The notes below the pieces were generated by a model, which saw nothing but the letters and a program-made list of their open reading frames with translations, did no database searches and had not been told where the DNA came from. This document shows positions 33,064 to 43,741 of a DNA stretch of 64,000 nt, piece after piece. A program made the translations under genes and the position numbers. Source of the DNA: Deroplatys truncata (taxonomy: Eukaryota > Arthropoda > Insecta > Mantodea > Mantidae); assembly GCA_030765065.1 (NCBI GenBank), contig CM060989.1:65006001-65070000 (forward strand), given 5' to 3'. How positions within the stretch are numbered: position 1 is the stretch's first letter; each line of letters opens with the position of its first letter.

Positions 33064-34106
33064 TACCCCCGCTGCTATAACGTTGCACTTGACAACTAGC
33101 GTTTAAGTTGGTACACTCGCGAAAAAACAGATGAAAAGCTTCAACCGTTTGACTTCCTAAGCCAATCACAAGGCAGCATTCCGGATGGTCGATGACAAAG
33201 CGGAACCGGATCTAGAATCGGCTCTGTTGCCGGATGTAACTATTCCCAACCACGTGCTTCAGTTTTTGAATCTCTAGCAGAGCGTCGAGTTGTTCTTTGC
33301 AAGCTACATATTGTTCATTGTTATTTGTTATTTAGATTTGTGGTTATTGTTTGATAGTTTTGTTATTGTTCGTTTATACATTTATTTATTTATATTTATC
33401 TATTTTATATATATTTCATTCGTATTATTTATTTAAACAAAACTTAAGTGCGACAATGTCGGAAAAACGACGCCGATCGCCGAGTGATGATTCACGAAGT
33501 AAAAATCCTTTGCGCCGAGGTGTGCCACTTAATAGTCAGGCATTGGAACTATTAAGGAGAACCCGGGAGTTCTTTGAACAGGAAAAGGAGTACGTGAAGC
33601 TTCACGGAAATCCCTCAATTCCTGCTGATAAAGCCGTACAACGAACTGCAGCAGCTTTTGTTTTAAGCATGAGAACTGTTGTTCACAAAGGAGTGAAAGT
33701 ACAAGAGAAAGAGGACAAAATTCCTGAACCATCTGGAACACAACAGGTATTTCTATCAACTCCAGGGAAGAAAAAAAGCCTCGTCCAGTCACAAATATTG
33801 GATGCTTTCCAATTAGACGCCATACGTAGACACATTTATGCCTATTATCATAGAAAGGAGTATCCGACCATACCAAAGCTGCTTATATCGCTTATTTTCA
33901 ATTAACAATAATAATACGAAATAGTTATTATTCAGTGACGTTCGCTACTTACGTACACTTTTTGTATGCGGCTTAGACACGGTAGAAATGAGAACAATCA
34001 GCTGTTGTTGTTTACTAGCCACTCTGGCAACGTCGCAACCACGATGTAGCCAACCTTATGCGAAGCCACACGAACTGTCAAGTGCAACGTTATAGCGGCG
34101 GGGGTA
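33064..34106 (+). mobile_element. TA-flanked TIR element with an intact short ORF
   Basis: Left end TACCCCCGCTGCTATAACGT and right end ACGTTATAGCGGCGGGGGTA are inverse complements with one mismatch, extending ~33 bp (through TTGCACTTGACA). TA flanks at 33062-33063 and 34107-34108. It is GC-richer than its surroundings. It contains an ATG-started 149-aa ORF and, before it, a plausible AT-rich promoter. The TA duplication suggests the wider Tc1/mariner/IS630 assemblage, but the TIR sequence is not one I know. Confidence 0.75.
33456..33905 (+). CDS. Hypothetical basic protein, probable transposase N-terminus
   Basis: 149 codons from ATG (context GACAATGTCG) to TAA. Features seen: a basic start (MSEKRRRSPSDDSRSKNPLRRG), a helix-rich region at residues ~25-70 (ALELLRRTREFFEQEKEYVK ... 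DKAVQRTAAAFVLSMRTV) resembling a helix-turn-helix, an acidic linker, a KKKS patch, then DAFQLDAIRRHIYAYYHRKE (residues ~110-130) followed by YPTIPKLL. The last pattern (D.F....IRR.I..YY....PT...LL) recalls the second DNA-binding helix of insect DDE-type transposase relatives, which continue for another 200+ residues. The stop right after this point suggests an internal deletion. Related short ORFs are at 22360-22154 and 45923-45723. It is free of stops and frameshifts, unlike almost all other transposon ORFs here, so it is either young or maintained. The function is not established. Confidence 0.5.
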   Translation: MSEKRRRSPSDDSRSKNPLRRGVPLNSQALELLRRTREFFEQEKEYVKLHGNPSIPADKAVQRTAAAFVLSMRTVVHKGVKVQEKEDKIPEPSGTQQVFLSTPGKKKSLVQSQILDAFQLDAIRRHIYAYYHRKEYPTIPKLLISLIFN

Positions 34107-34211
34107 TAGTTGCAAACACCACACTGTTTATTGTTTCACAGGTGAGAAATACAAGAATTATTTGGGTGAGAAGAGCTGACCACAATAGCTCTATAACTGT
34201 ACACCCATATA

Positions 34212-35700
34212 CGAGGTCTGTTCAAAAAATTCCAGAACTTTGTCCACAACATTTTTCTACGCTTACCTTTTACTTATTGTCCATATTCTCCTTCGAAATA
34301 CTCTCCTCCACAATTGATACACCATTCTCAATGCCGTTTCCACTTCCGGAAGCAGTCCTTGCACACCTTTTTCAGGAAGTTCGCATAGGATGAGGCAGCA
34401 CAATATTGTTTTTTTTGTGCAATAGTCACGCACCAACAGGGATGTCGTCCTCCGTGGACTAGTGATACCGTGTAGCCTCTAGTTCGCAAGGTCATGGGTT
34501 CAAAACCAGCGGAGGGCGATAGATTTTTTCGGGCGTAAAAATCCTTAGCATGGCTTCCTTCGGAAGGGAAGTAAAGCCAGTGGTCACGTGTCATAGATTT
34601 ACAGCACGTATAAGAACCTCAAGCCTGATAAAGAGGCCTCTTAGCAAAATTACTGCTCTTTCATGCCCAATATAGAATGGGATGCTAAGGACCATAGTAG
34701 TTAAAGAGCGTCCATAAATAAAACTCAATTTAATTTAAAACCAACAGGGGTGAATGTGCGAGTTCGTTATCGTGATGCAGGAGCCATGAATTGCCTTGCC
34801 GTATTTCAGGCCGTTTCCTTCTCAGATTTTCTCACAAGTGTCGCAACACGTCCTGTAGTACCATCGATTAATAATTTGTCCCTGTGGCACGAATTCATGA
34901 TGTCCTAATCCTTCAAAGTCAAAGAAAACTATCAGCATGGTTTTGACATTTGACTTGACCTGACGAGCTTTTTTTGGTCTTGGAGAACCTTTCCTAAACC
35001 ATTGTAAAGATTGAACCTTGGTCTCAACATCATAACCATAGACTTACGTCTCCTCACGAGTTATGATTCTCTTAAGGAACATTTCGTTCTCCTTTGCATG
35101 ATCCAAAAGCTCATAACAGATTGCGAGGCAATGGTCTTTCTGGTCTTGACTCATGAGCTGTGGGACGAACTTGGCAGCAACACGATGCATTCCAAGATGC
35201 TGCGTCAGGATTTCATGACATGATCCAACTGAAATGTTACATTCTTCTGCAATCTCTCGGACAGTCAGTCTTCAATTGGTACTCACAATTTCGTTGACAT
35301 GAGCGCAGTCGGTAGACATCGAAGGTCATTCTGAAAGGGTCATCTTTAACGCCCATCCAGCCATTTTTAAACCACGTAAACCATAACACCGAGTACGGCT
35401 TAAGCACTCATCACTGTAGGCTTCCTACATCATTTGGTGTGTCTCTGTAAAGGTTTCCTCGAGTTTCACGCAAAATTTAATGCAGACGCGTTGCTCCTCT
35501 AACTCTGCATTCTCGAAATTTGCAAACTGTGCGAGACAACGTACCACTCAATACAGCACTGAACAATAACTAATAGACATAGAATAATGAAACTTGCAGC
35601 AGTTACACATTAAACACAGGCATGTGCAGGGATGCCAACCGCATTTCGCTCCAACACCCCATTGGCGTGAAATTACGAATGTTCCAGAATTCTTTGCTAC
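34212..35700 (-). mobile_element. Mariner relic interrupted by a SINE
   Basis: Left end ACGAGGTCTGTTCAAAAAAT at 34211 after TA. The right terminus is eroded, only TTCCAGAATTCTTTG remaining near 35681-35696. The minus strand shows, in order: STDCAHVNEIV, REIAEECNISVGSCHEIL (helix-turn-helix), LGMHRVAAKFVPQLM, a mutated EET.VYGYDVETK block (first Asp region), PKKARQVKSNVKTMLIVFFD, then GSCITITNSHIHPCW (altered second Asp region). At that point SINE 34442-34739 is inserted, and the C-terminus continues at 34440-34215. Stops and missing catalytic residues make it inactive. Confidence 0.82.
34442..34739 (+). repeat. tRNA-derived SINE with 10-bp target duplication
   Basis: Flanked by perfect direct repeats ACCAACAGGG (34432-34441 and 34740-34749), so the element limits are certain. 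Head (GTGGACTAGTGATACCGTG, degraded A-box), B-box GGTTCAAAACC near 34496-34508, body, and tail CATAAATAAAACTCAATTTA. Length ~298 bp defines the full SINE. It inserted into the mariner at 34212-35700 and is therefore younger. Confidence 0.9.
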
Positions 35701-35948
35701 TTAAATGCCAGAGAGGAACTCTATGAGCGTTTCTTCTATTTAAGTATGTAATTCCCTTTTAACAACCTGGCTTTTCATAGACCATGACATTTATCTGAAG
35801 AGGATAAGGGAGTGTCCCAGAAAAAACGTTAATCAGGCAACTTGCCCTAAATCAAGCATTCAAATTGGAAGACAGATATTATACCCTGACACCATTGAAG
35901 TGGACCTATAACAGGGTGTTACTGATACTGGATATACTGGAATTGTTT

Positions 35949-36812
35949 TTACTTTCTCTACTACGTATAGTAAGTAGGGGAAGTATTGCATTCCACCCAA
36001 AAATTCGATACCGAGATTTCACCGGAAATACATGTTTTGAGACCTCCTGAATCCAAAAAAAGCATTTTTAGAAACATGTCCGTGTGTGTGTCTGTGTGTG
36101 TGTGTGTGTGTCTGTGTGTGTGTCTGTGAACAGCATAACTCAAAAACTAACAGTCGGATAAACACCAAACTTGGTATTTACGTTCAGTATCTTCCAGAGA
36201 TGCGACATGAAGATTTTCAAGAAAATCCCCCCACCCCAGACTACCCTTTACATGGAACATTTTTCGAAAATGTTAATTTTCTCAAAAATGGCTCTTAACG
36301 ATTTTGATGAAAATATCATATGTTTAAGATAATGTCATGAGAAATGAAATGTATATCTCGAAATTTCTGGGAATGTCTCCAAAAGTATTCTTCATTATGA
36401 ACGACTTTTGCATAACTGGTAAACCATAAGAGATAGACAAAATTTTACTACACAAAAAATGTAGATTGCGTTAAAATACACAACTTATATCATATACATT
36501 GTTTTTGTTGAGTGAACCATTTGCGAGATATTGCTTGTTATTTCCTTAAATTTTCCAATACTTATACTTTTTCTCAAATTCGTTATTCATTTTTTTATGT
36601 CCTGGACATGCAAAGAGAATGGAATGCGCCACATAGCAACCAGCGATAAAATATTTGACTATCGCTTAAAAGCTACCATATTCCCCTTGCATCTACAAGA
36701 AAATTACAAATTAGATTGACATCTCGATTAATATGAAGCATATGGAGAATAGGCGTTTGTAAAAATAGATTGTACAAGAGTAGAGAAAGTCATGTGAGTG
36801 TAACACATCAGA
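35949..36812 (+). repeat. GT-microsatellite repeat, copy 3 (full length)
   Basis: Full-length copy with the standard ends. The GT tract (36081-36126) is interrupted by TCTGTG steps. Body highly similar to copy 1 (3935-4806), including shared details such as CCCCACCCCAGACTACCC. Confidence 0.85.
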
Positions 36813-36817
36813 TTTTT

Positions 36818-37025
36818 TTGTCCTGGTAATGCAAAGAGAATGGAATACTCCACATAGCAACCATCTCTTAAACGATTAAAGCCAATTCCCCTTGCATCTA
36901 CAAGAAAATTATCAATAAGATTGACATCTCGATATCTCGATTAACATGAAGCATATGGAGAATAAGCGTTTGTAAAAATAGGTTGTACAAGAGTAGAGAA
37001 AGTCATGTGAGTGTAACACATCAGA
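36818..37025 (+). repeat. Extra 3' third of a GT-microsatellite repeat, tandem
   Basis: After the CACATCAGA of copy 3, sequence restarts at TGTCCTGGTAATGCAAAGAG and runs again to the CACATCAGA end. It resembles the variant form of the repeat at 52.3 kb, so it is a second truncated insertion rather than a simple slippage. Confidence 0.75.
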
Positions 37026-37324
37026 ATTTTTATATAGCTATACAGCTTTTCCAGAATTTTGAACCTGTTACGGGGGAGGGCTTGGGGGAGGCTAAGATAA
37101 ATGCAAATCTGTGGATATATTATTCTGAATATCAGTGAATTTTTGGTTCATTATTATGACTAGTGTGATTTTTATGATAATGGGGAGAAATCTGCATAAT
37201 GAATCTTCTAGATCATTATAGAATAATTTCATATAGAGTACAGAGAGTAAATTTAATTAAATTGTCATTGGGGATTTAAAAAGCCACCTGTTCAACATTG
37301 GGTATGGCAACTAGTAATAAAGTT

Positions 37325-38700
37325 CAAGTTCAATTTATTTCATCTACATGCTGTGCATTTGTGAAGTAAAATAATTATTTACAATTACAATATTTACAAA
37401 TACAATTTATTTACGATTCTTAATTACCAGCCTCACACTTAAATTCCTCCAGACTAAAATGCATTTATGAGTAGGTGTCTTTTTATTTCTTTCATGGTTT
37501 GGTGGACATTTTTGATTAATTTTATTTTTTCAGGTAACTTATTATAAAGTTCTTTTCCCATAATTTTTACACAATGTCTGCTTAATGTGCATGTAATAAC
37601 TGTTCTGAAATAATCATCATTGCTTCTTAGGTTACATGTGCGTATGCCAGCATTTGTTGTATTATTTTCCTTTAAAACATGTTTTATGGTCTCATAAATG
37701 TATATACAAGAACAGTGAATATACCATTTTGTTTAAACATTGATTTACATGTATGTCTATTATTAACATTACCTATTAATCTAATTACTTTTTTTTGTAA
37801 TTTAAAAACCTTTTCCACTTCTGTTGTAATATTTCCGCACAATGTTATTCCATATTTTATGTGCGAGTAAATAGAAGCAAAGTATACCTGTTTAAGTGTT
37901 TTGTCATGCATGGTTTTGCTCACCAGTCTCATACAGAGTGAGCCAAAAAACTACAAACCGACTGCGCAGTTTTTTTCCTGTTTGCGTCCTCGGCGCTCGT
38001 TGCCGTCTGCCGCTATCATAGAAAGGCGTGAATGAAACCATACAACATTTTTAAAACTACTCTTAAAGGCTTTACTTACCAACTTTATGAAAGCAGATGC
38101 TGAAACTGGCCACTGTCGTAGTCCATACATTTTTGGCACCTCTTTAGGAAACTATCCATCACTCACAGTAGTTCACGTTGAGAAATGCTGGCAATTTTGT
38201 GATGGATATTTTGTTTTAATTGTTCCAGGGTGTGTGGGTTGGTCATGTACACTTTGTTTTAAGCTACACAGAGATAGAAGTCGCAGGGGATTAGGTCGGG
38301 GGACCGAGGGGGCCACAAATCTCTATTAATAATTGTGTCCTCAAACACACTTTCATACAGTTGTTAAATAAAGCCTTTAAAAGTAGTTTTAAAAATGTTG
38401 TATGGTTTCATCCGCGCCTTTTTGTGATAGCGGCAGACGGCGAGCGCCGAGGACGTGGACAGGAAAAACGCTGTGCAGCCGGTTCGTAGTCTTTTGGCTC
38501 ACCCTGTGTATAAACCAGTGTTTATCTTCTTTTTTATGTGTTATATATGGTTTCCAATTTAGCCATTTATCTATTATAACTCCTAGAAAATTTGTGTATT
38601 AAATCTCTGGTATTTTTTTCAGCGTCTATTTCCAGTTGTATACTATTTAGATAAACACAATTTCTTATTGTGGCTGTGGAAACAAAACCAGTAAAGACGT
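37325..38700 (-). mobile_element. Jockey/CR1-like LINE C-terminal fragment, split by a MITE
   Basis: On the minus strand above 38510 the frame reads NFLGVIIDKWLNWKPYITHK. It resumes below 37934 with KTLKQVYFASIYSHIKYGIT, LCGNITTEVEKVFKLQKKVIR and CKSMFKQNGIF, the thumb-to-C-terminal region of a non-LTR reverse transcriptase. The gap between the halves is exactly the MITE 37934-38508. The 3' untranslated tail runs down to TTCAATTTATTTCATC near 37335. No catalytic motif is present. Confidence 0.75.
37934..38508. repeat. Foldback MITE with ~150-bp inverted arms
   Basis: Left arm from CAGAGTGAGCCAAAAAACTA (37934) to about 38085. The right arm, about 38360 to 38508, is its inverse complement with moderate divergence, ending TTTTGGCTCACCCTGTG. 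GC-rich core GCGCTCGTTGCCGTCTGCCG (left) matches the right arm. Flanked by TA. No ORF. It sits inside the LINE fragment 37325-38700. Confidence 0.8.
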
Positions 38701-39423
38701 TACACTAGCCACAACACACATTTGAATGCTGCTGCATTTTTACTGCAGTATGACTCAATGTAGTACTGGAATTTTATCAAAACTTATGCTAGAAATACTG
38801 GAAATATATTGGAATTTTAAGGCAGTAGACATCCTGTATTAGATTATTAAATTTATTATAGTAGTAAGTAAGTAAGTAAGTAAGTAAGGTAATTTATTTC
38901 ATCTCTTACAATTACAATATTGTACATATTTATAATCTGTTCCCCCAGAGTTACTTAAAATTGGTAACATATAGAATTAACATCCAGGTTGTTTGTGTAT
39001 ATGTAGCTTACGTTTTACATGTATGTTTACCTCCAAGCCTAACTTCAATTAGATTTCCTCTTCTGTAAATTATCCACATTGTCATTATGTTTTAGATCCT
39101 TACTTTCTTTGATTTTTCACCACCATTTCTGTCTTACTTTTCCTATGTATAATGTTTCTACGTGTAATTTTTCCCACTTTTTGTTCCATATTTCCTCTCT
39201 CCAGATTTTGGTTTCCGAACATTCCATTATACTATGAAAGTTATCTGCAATGCTGCAAAGTGGGCATGACTCTTTATCAGCCCTCAAACCTTTTAATAAC
39301 ATTATTCCTGTTCTTGCTCATGCCAGACCTTCGCTTTCCATTTTATCATAAACATCAATGTATTTTTCTATTCCCCATTCTTTCTAAATGCCCCTATAGA
39401 TATCGGAGTACTCTTATCCCTTA

Positions 39424-40578
39424 AGCTCGTTAGTACGTTTTTGCAGGGACCTAAGGATTTGGACGTCATAGGCGGGAAAACGTGTTAACGAAAATCCAAA
39501 ATCTGCAATTTAAGAACATAGGTAATAAAAATCTAATAATTACTACGTCTCCATGGGCAATTTAAATCGATGTGGAGTACAATTTCATACTGAATACAAT
39601 CCGCATTTCCATGTTAAATTCAATATGTTTAAATGGATTTGGATACACAAAGCCTGAGAATAAATATTTCAAGCTTTTATTTTGGTCAACTTGGATTTTT
39701 TAGGTTATGAATGTTTTTGAGAAAATAAATTGCGAATTGTGGAAGCGGCAATAGTGGTTTTGCTGTGTGTTTTATTACACACGTGATAATTTCTGCTAAA
39801 AAAGAAAAAATTATGAGCGTGCATCGTGTTACGAGTATAATAGACGATATTATCTTTGGTGTATACAAGACGACTCGAATACGGAGGTGTTTCCATGCAA
39901 CAAATTTCGTTCCGGTCCTCTTCTGATCCTATTTTCCAAGAGAAAAGTTTTGTTTTAGTGTTTTTCCCTTCTTTAAAAGCAGTTTCAATCAATTTAGGTT
40001 TGCTAACAATCGTGTTTAAGGTTGACGGAGGAAACTTCCACACTATATCGACATGTTTTATATTTGGATTGTGATTACATCAAGGTTTTTCAGTTTTTCA
40101 CTGTTGGTTATTTACCTACTACACTTTCTTTTTTTCATTGTAAATGAAAAGTTAAAATACAATCTACGGTTGTTTGGTCATCACTCAACATTAGAAACTA
40201 TCGTTAGTGTTTACCGCATTTACCACGCCAAGGTAAAGTATTCTTTATCCCACCCACAGAAATTGTGTCACACAAATATTTAAATGCATGTATGTGATTG
40301 GCTGCCGATATCCACCCCGTGACCAAGGATTGACCAAAGTAGCAAATGAGGACGTCAAACTATGAACGTGTTAAACGCCTATTCCCACTGTACCGATCAA
40401 GGATTGGCCAAAACAGCGAATGAGGACGTCAAACTTCAAACGTAGTAAGCGGGACCGGGAAAACGCACTAAGCAAACATTATTTATTATATTTGGTGATT
40501 TGGTACCGGAACTTTTATAATTCAACGTAATACACGGGAAAACGTGTTAATGAGGAACGTGCTAACGAGATTCCACTT
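39424..40578 (-). mobile_element. Pogo/Tigger-like DNA transposon, copy 2
   Basis: Very close copy of 29733-30872. The left terminus has lost ~7 bp (starts AGCTCGTTAGTACG). The right terminus ends CGAGATTCCACTT before TA. A 21-bp insertion (AAGGTAAAGTATTCTTTATC...) near 40230 and a few small deletions distinguish it. The minus ORF 40043-39705 keeps the CENP-B-like start (PPSTLNTIVSKPKLIETAF) with a different downstream frame. It inserted into the LINE 38862-41110. Confidence 0.88.
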
Positions 40579-40996
40579 TAGTTCTTTGTTTGTCTATATC
40601 ATCCGCCCTAGCTTTTACCTTATTACATAATCTTTGTCGTCCTATTGCTTGCTGGTTAATCAACTCACCCATTCCAATTTCTCTTACAGTTTCATTTAAT
40701 CGACATAGCCACTTCTTTGCCATTTAGATATTTCTTGTGCCCCTAAACATTCTTTGACAATATTTCCTTCCTCCAATGATTGAATTCTATTCCAATATTT
40801 CACTATATATTTTATCACTAATCCTTTTCAACTAGCGCTACCCCATCAGGCGCAAGAACATTTTGCAAAAGGTTCTGTGGATTTGATCTATACTATCCCA
40901 TCTTTTTTCTATCCCCCAAATCTCTATTCCATGCAGCATTCTTGATTCAACTGTGGCTGCATAAATTCTCTCAAGCCCATCTATTCTCATATTTGG

Positions 40997-41073
40997 AATT
41001 TTCTTCAAACAGGTTCTTATACTGTTAATAGCTAGAATTTTCTTCAAACAGGTTCTTATACTGTTAATAGCTA
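40997..41073 (-). repeat. 39-bp in-frame tandem duplication in LINE ORF
   Basis: The 13-residue unit LAINSIRTCLKKI occurs twice in a row. The DNA copies look identical, so the duplication is recent compared with the rest of the decayed LINE. Confidence 0.85.
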
Positions 41074-41142
41074 GTTTCCCTATGCCTAGCACATTTTTCC
41101 TTTTTCCATTATAAGTAATTGCTGTTTTTCTTTTTATTTAAG

Positions 41143-41214
41143 GTCTGGCTCAAGATCAAAATCCAAAAGATCGCGTAGTTCTTCAGGCAGCCCTACACCT
41201 TCAAAGCGATACAG
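41143..41214 (+). CDS. U2SURP: U2SURP small SR exon
   Basis: 72 bp. The acceptor TTTTTATTTAAG ends at 41142. G completes a Ser codon, then SGSRSKSKRSRSSSGSPTPS and KRY, ending AG before GTATGC. It is part of the C-terminal Arg/Ser domain. The exon length and phases (2 in, 2 out) mean that skipping it would keep the reading frame, so alternative inclusion is possible. The intron upstream ends only ~32 bp after the LINE relic. Confidence 0.85.
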
Positions 41215-41264
41215 GTATGCTGAATTTGCTAATAAGATTAGGGAAATTCTTATAATAAATACTA

Positions 41265-43647
41265 CAAGCCAGACTCAGAAGTACCTGACCTGATGTATAT
41301 ATAGCGGAAGCTGCAAATATAGAGTATATAAATGTTAAATGGCTGGAGAAAGTTTATGAGATGGTTGTGGAGGAAAAATGATGTATGGTATAGAAATATG
41401 GGGATTAGATAGAGGATGGGAAAGTATAGATGAGGTGCACAGGATGTTTTGTAGAGAAATACTAGGGTTACCGAATGCAATTGTAAGACAGGAAGCGCAA
41501 TTAGAGATGGGCAGGGTGGTGAGTAAGGGGAAGATAATGGAAAGAGCTTGAAATTTTGGTTAAAAATTTTAAATTTAGTAAAAAGTAATGTTTTAAAACA
41601 ATGTATTGAATACCAAGAGAATAGTTTAAAGAATGATGAATGGGTAAGTAATTTACAGAACATTTTGGAGAAAAATGGGTTAGGAGACAGTGGAGAAGGA
41701 GAGAAAACAATGTGAAACATTTTTGAAAAAAAGGCAAGGGAAAGACTGGAAGATATAGAAATACAAAACATGTTTAGTGAGATTGCCGAAAAGAGCTCAT
41801 TGGTTTGTTATATGCCAATGAAAAATACATGAGGTAGAGGAGTAAATAAAGAAGAGAGAGAATCTATTGCATGGGTAAGAACCGGAGCATGGAGGCTAAG
41901 AGGGTTAAGACAGGGTATTCCTCAAAACCAATGTCCGATATGTGGTGGTAATGAAGACATTGAATACATAATTTTTAAGTGCCAAGGAACAGAAAATTTA
42001 TTAAAAAGAGGTGGTTGAAGGGGGATAGAAATACAGTTATAATCGAAATGATGTGCAAAGACTCTAGGAGCATTGGACAGTTTTTCGCAAAGTCAAAAAT
42101 AAATGGCTTTGGACAGTGGATAGAGATAAGTAAGAGGCAGTGTAGCTTACAAAATAGACGATGGGTAGTGAGAAATCATTAATTCAATGAAATTTTGATT
42201 GGAAAACTGTGGTGAATGTTTGATGGTAAAGTAATTAAAAAGCGACAAGTGAAAAACAAGTGGAAATGGGACATGAAAAACTGGAGCAAGATAATTTATT
42301 GACAGGAAATTGTAAAATGTGGATAAACTGTAGTAGCTGTCTACAGAATGAGTGGCCAGGGCCAAATTTCAGTAGACAATCAAATTGTAAATCTCTTAGC
42401 ACAATAAATCAAATACAAAAATGTATAGTGGTGGTGGTTTCAAATGAATGACTATGCTAGAAAGTACCACCCTTATAAAGCTTAAGTTTGAAGTTTGATG
42501 ATGCTATGCTGTTTAGTAATTGTTTGGCAGCCATTAATAGTGAACTCTCTCAGCGAATTTGTAAACATGAATAAAACTGGTCATCGTTATGTGATACAAT
42601 ACTTTCATTTAAAAGGTCTTAGTCCAACTAACATTAAAACTGAGCAAAATTCTACTCTGGGGAAGTCTGCTCCTTCGTTTACAATGCAGAGTTTAAGCAA
42701 GGCCATACGAGCTGCCAAGACGAACATTGCAGTGGTTGACCAAATGAGGTGACCGTGCCAGAAATTGTGAAGAAAATCCACAAAATGGTATTGGATGACC
42801 GTCGACTGAAAGTGCGCGGACTAGCAGACATTTCAAAACGTGCTGTACATTGCATACTAACTGAAAATTAGACAGAAAGCTATGCCCAAGATGGGTGCCA
42901 CGTTTACTCACAATGGAACAAAAGCAGTGTTGTGAGGATGTTTCAGTCGAGTGTTTGGCGATGTTTCGCTGAAATAAAGCAGAGTTTTTGCGTCGATTCA
43001 TAACCATGGATGAAACATGGGTCCATCACTTCACACCCGAGACGAAGGAACAGTCAAAACAGTGGATTGAAAGGGGAGAATCGGCTCCAAAGAAGGTGAA
43101 GACAGTTCCATTGCAGGCAAGGTCCTTACGTCAGTTTTTGTGGAATAATTTTCATTGATTATCTTCAAAAAGGAAAAGCAAGCAATGACGAGTATTATGC
43201 AAACTCATTGCGTTTGATGAAATCAAGCAAAAATGGCCACATTTAGCGCAAAAGAAAGTTTTGTTTCATCAAGATAATGCACCAGTTCACACATCCATTA
43301 TCGCCATGGCCAAAATCAATGAGTTAAAGTTTGAATTGCTTCCTCATGCACCGTGTTTGCCATACTTACCCCCCCCCCCCCTCTGATTGTTTTCTGTGTT
43401 CAAAGTTGAAGAAATGGCTTGGTGGTAAAAGATATGCCAACATTGAAGAGCTGGAGTTTGCAGTTGATGGCTATTTTGCAGAACTCGATGGTTCTCAGTA
43501 TAAACAGGGTATCAAGCTATTGAACATCGCTGGGAAAAGTGTATCGAGCTGAAAGAGACTATGTAGAGAAATAAAGATGTTTTTTTTTTCCCCCAAAAAA
43601 TTTTTGTGTTTTCTCTCTTAGGTCTGGTACTTCTGGGACAACCCTTG
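41265..43647 (+). mobile_element. Mariner relic split by a LINE
   Basis: Same family as 28249-29508: left terminus CAAGCCAGACTCAGAAGTAC, right terminus GTACTTCTGGGACAACCCTTG, TA flanks at 41263-41264 and 43648-43649. The first ~40 bp are followed by LINE sequence, and mariner resumes at 42429 with TGGTGGTGGTTTCAAATGAA. Transposase blocks recognisable: MNKTGHRYVIQYFHLKGLSP (42564), KIVKKIHKMVLDDRR, TMDETWVHHFTPETKEQ (43010), HQDNAPVHTSIIAMAK (43270) and LKKWLGGKRYANIEELEFAV (43409). A C-run (43371-43382) marks a frameshift at the third catalytic site. Inactive. Confidence 0.88.
41305..42423 (+). mobile_element. LINE 3' fragment inserted in mariner
   Basis: Plus-strand frames give NVKWLEKVYEMVVE, then YGIEIWGLDRGWESIDEVHR, LEMGRVVSKGKIMERA and, near 41933-41985, CPICGGNEDIEYIIFKC. 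This is the same region as in 1765-541 (minus) and 38862-41110 (minus). Direct repeats TATAG at 41300-41304 and 42424-42428 may be its target duplication. Stops throughout. Confidence 0.8.
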
Positions 43648-43741
43648 TAATTAAATATTGACAGTAGATTGAAAATAATGTTATAGTATTAATGTTGTGT
43701 ATTAACATTACTAAAATAGGCATTCAATGTGCTCTTTACAG

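Larger units (their letters stand above)
38862..41110 (-). mobile_element. LINE 3' part, split by a pogo/Tigger copy
   Basis: Read on the minus strand: below 41090 MLGIGKLAINSIRTCLKKI, GLERIYAATVESRMLHGIEI and QIHRTFCKMFLRLMG (the same clade as 1765-541). After the interruption 39424-40578 come YIDVYDKME, MLLKGLRADKESCPLC and HSIMECSE. The 3' end is a (CTTA)n simple repeat (38864-38887 on the plus strand as TAAG units). A 39-bp in-frame tandem duplication lies at 40997-41073. No catalytic region is left. Confidence 0.78.

Noticed and set aside
32728-33099. 123-codon plus ORF
   Set aside because: No recognisable motif, overlaps other frames, and ends inside the TIR of the element at 33064.
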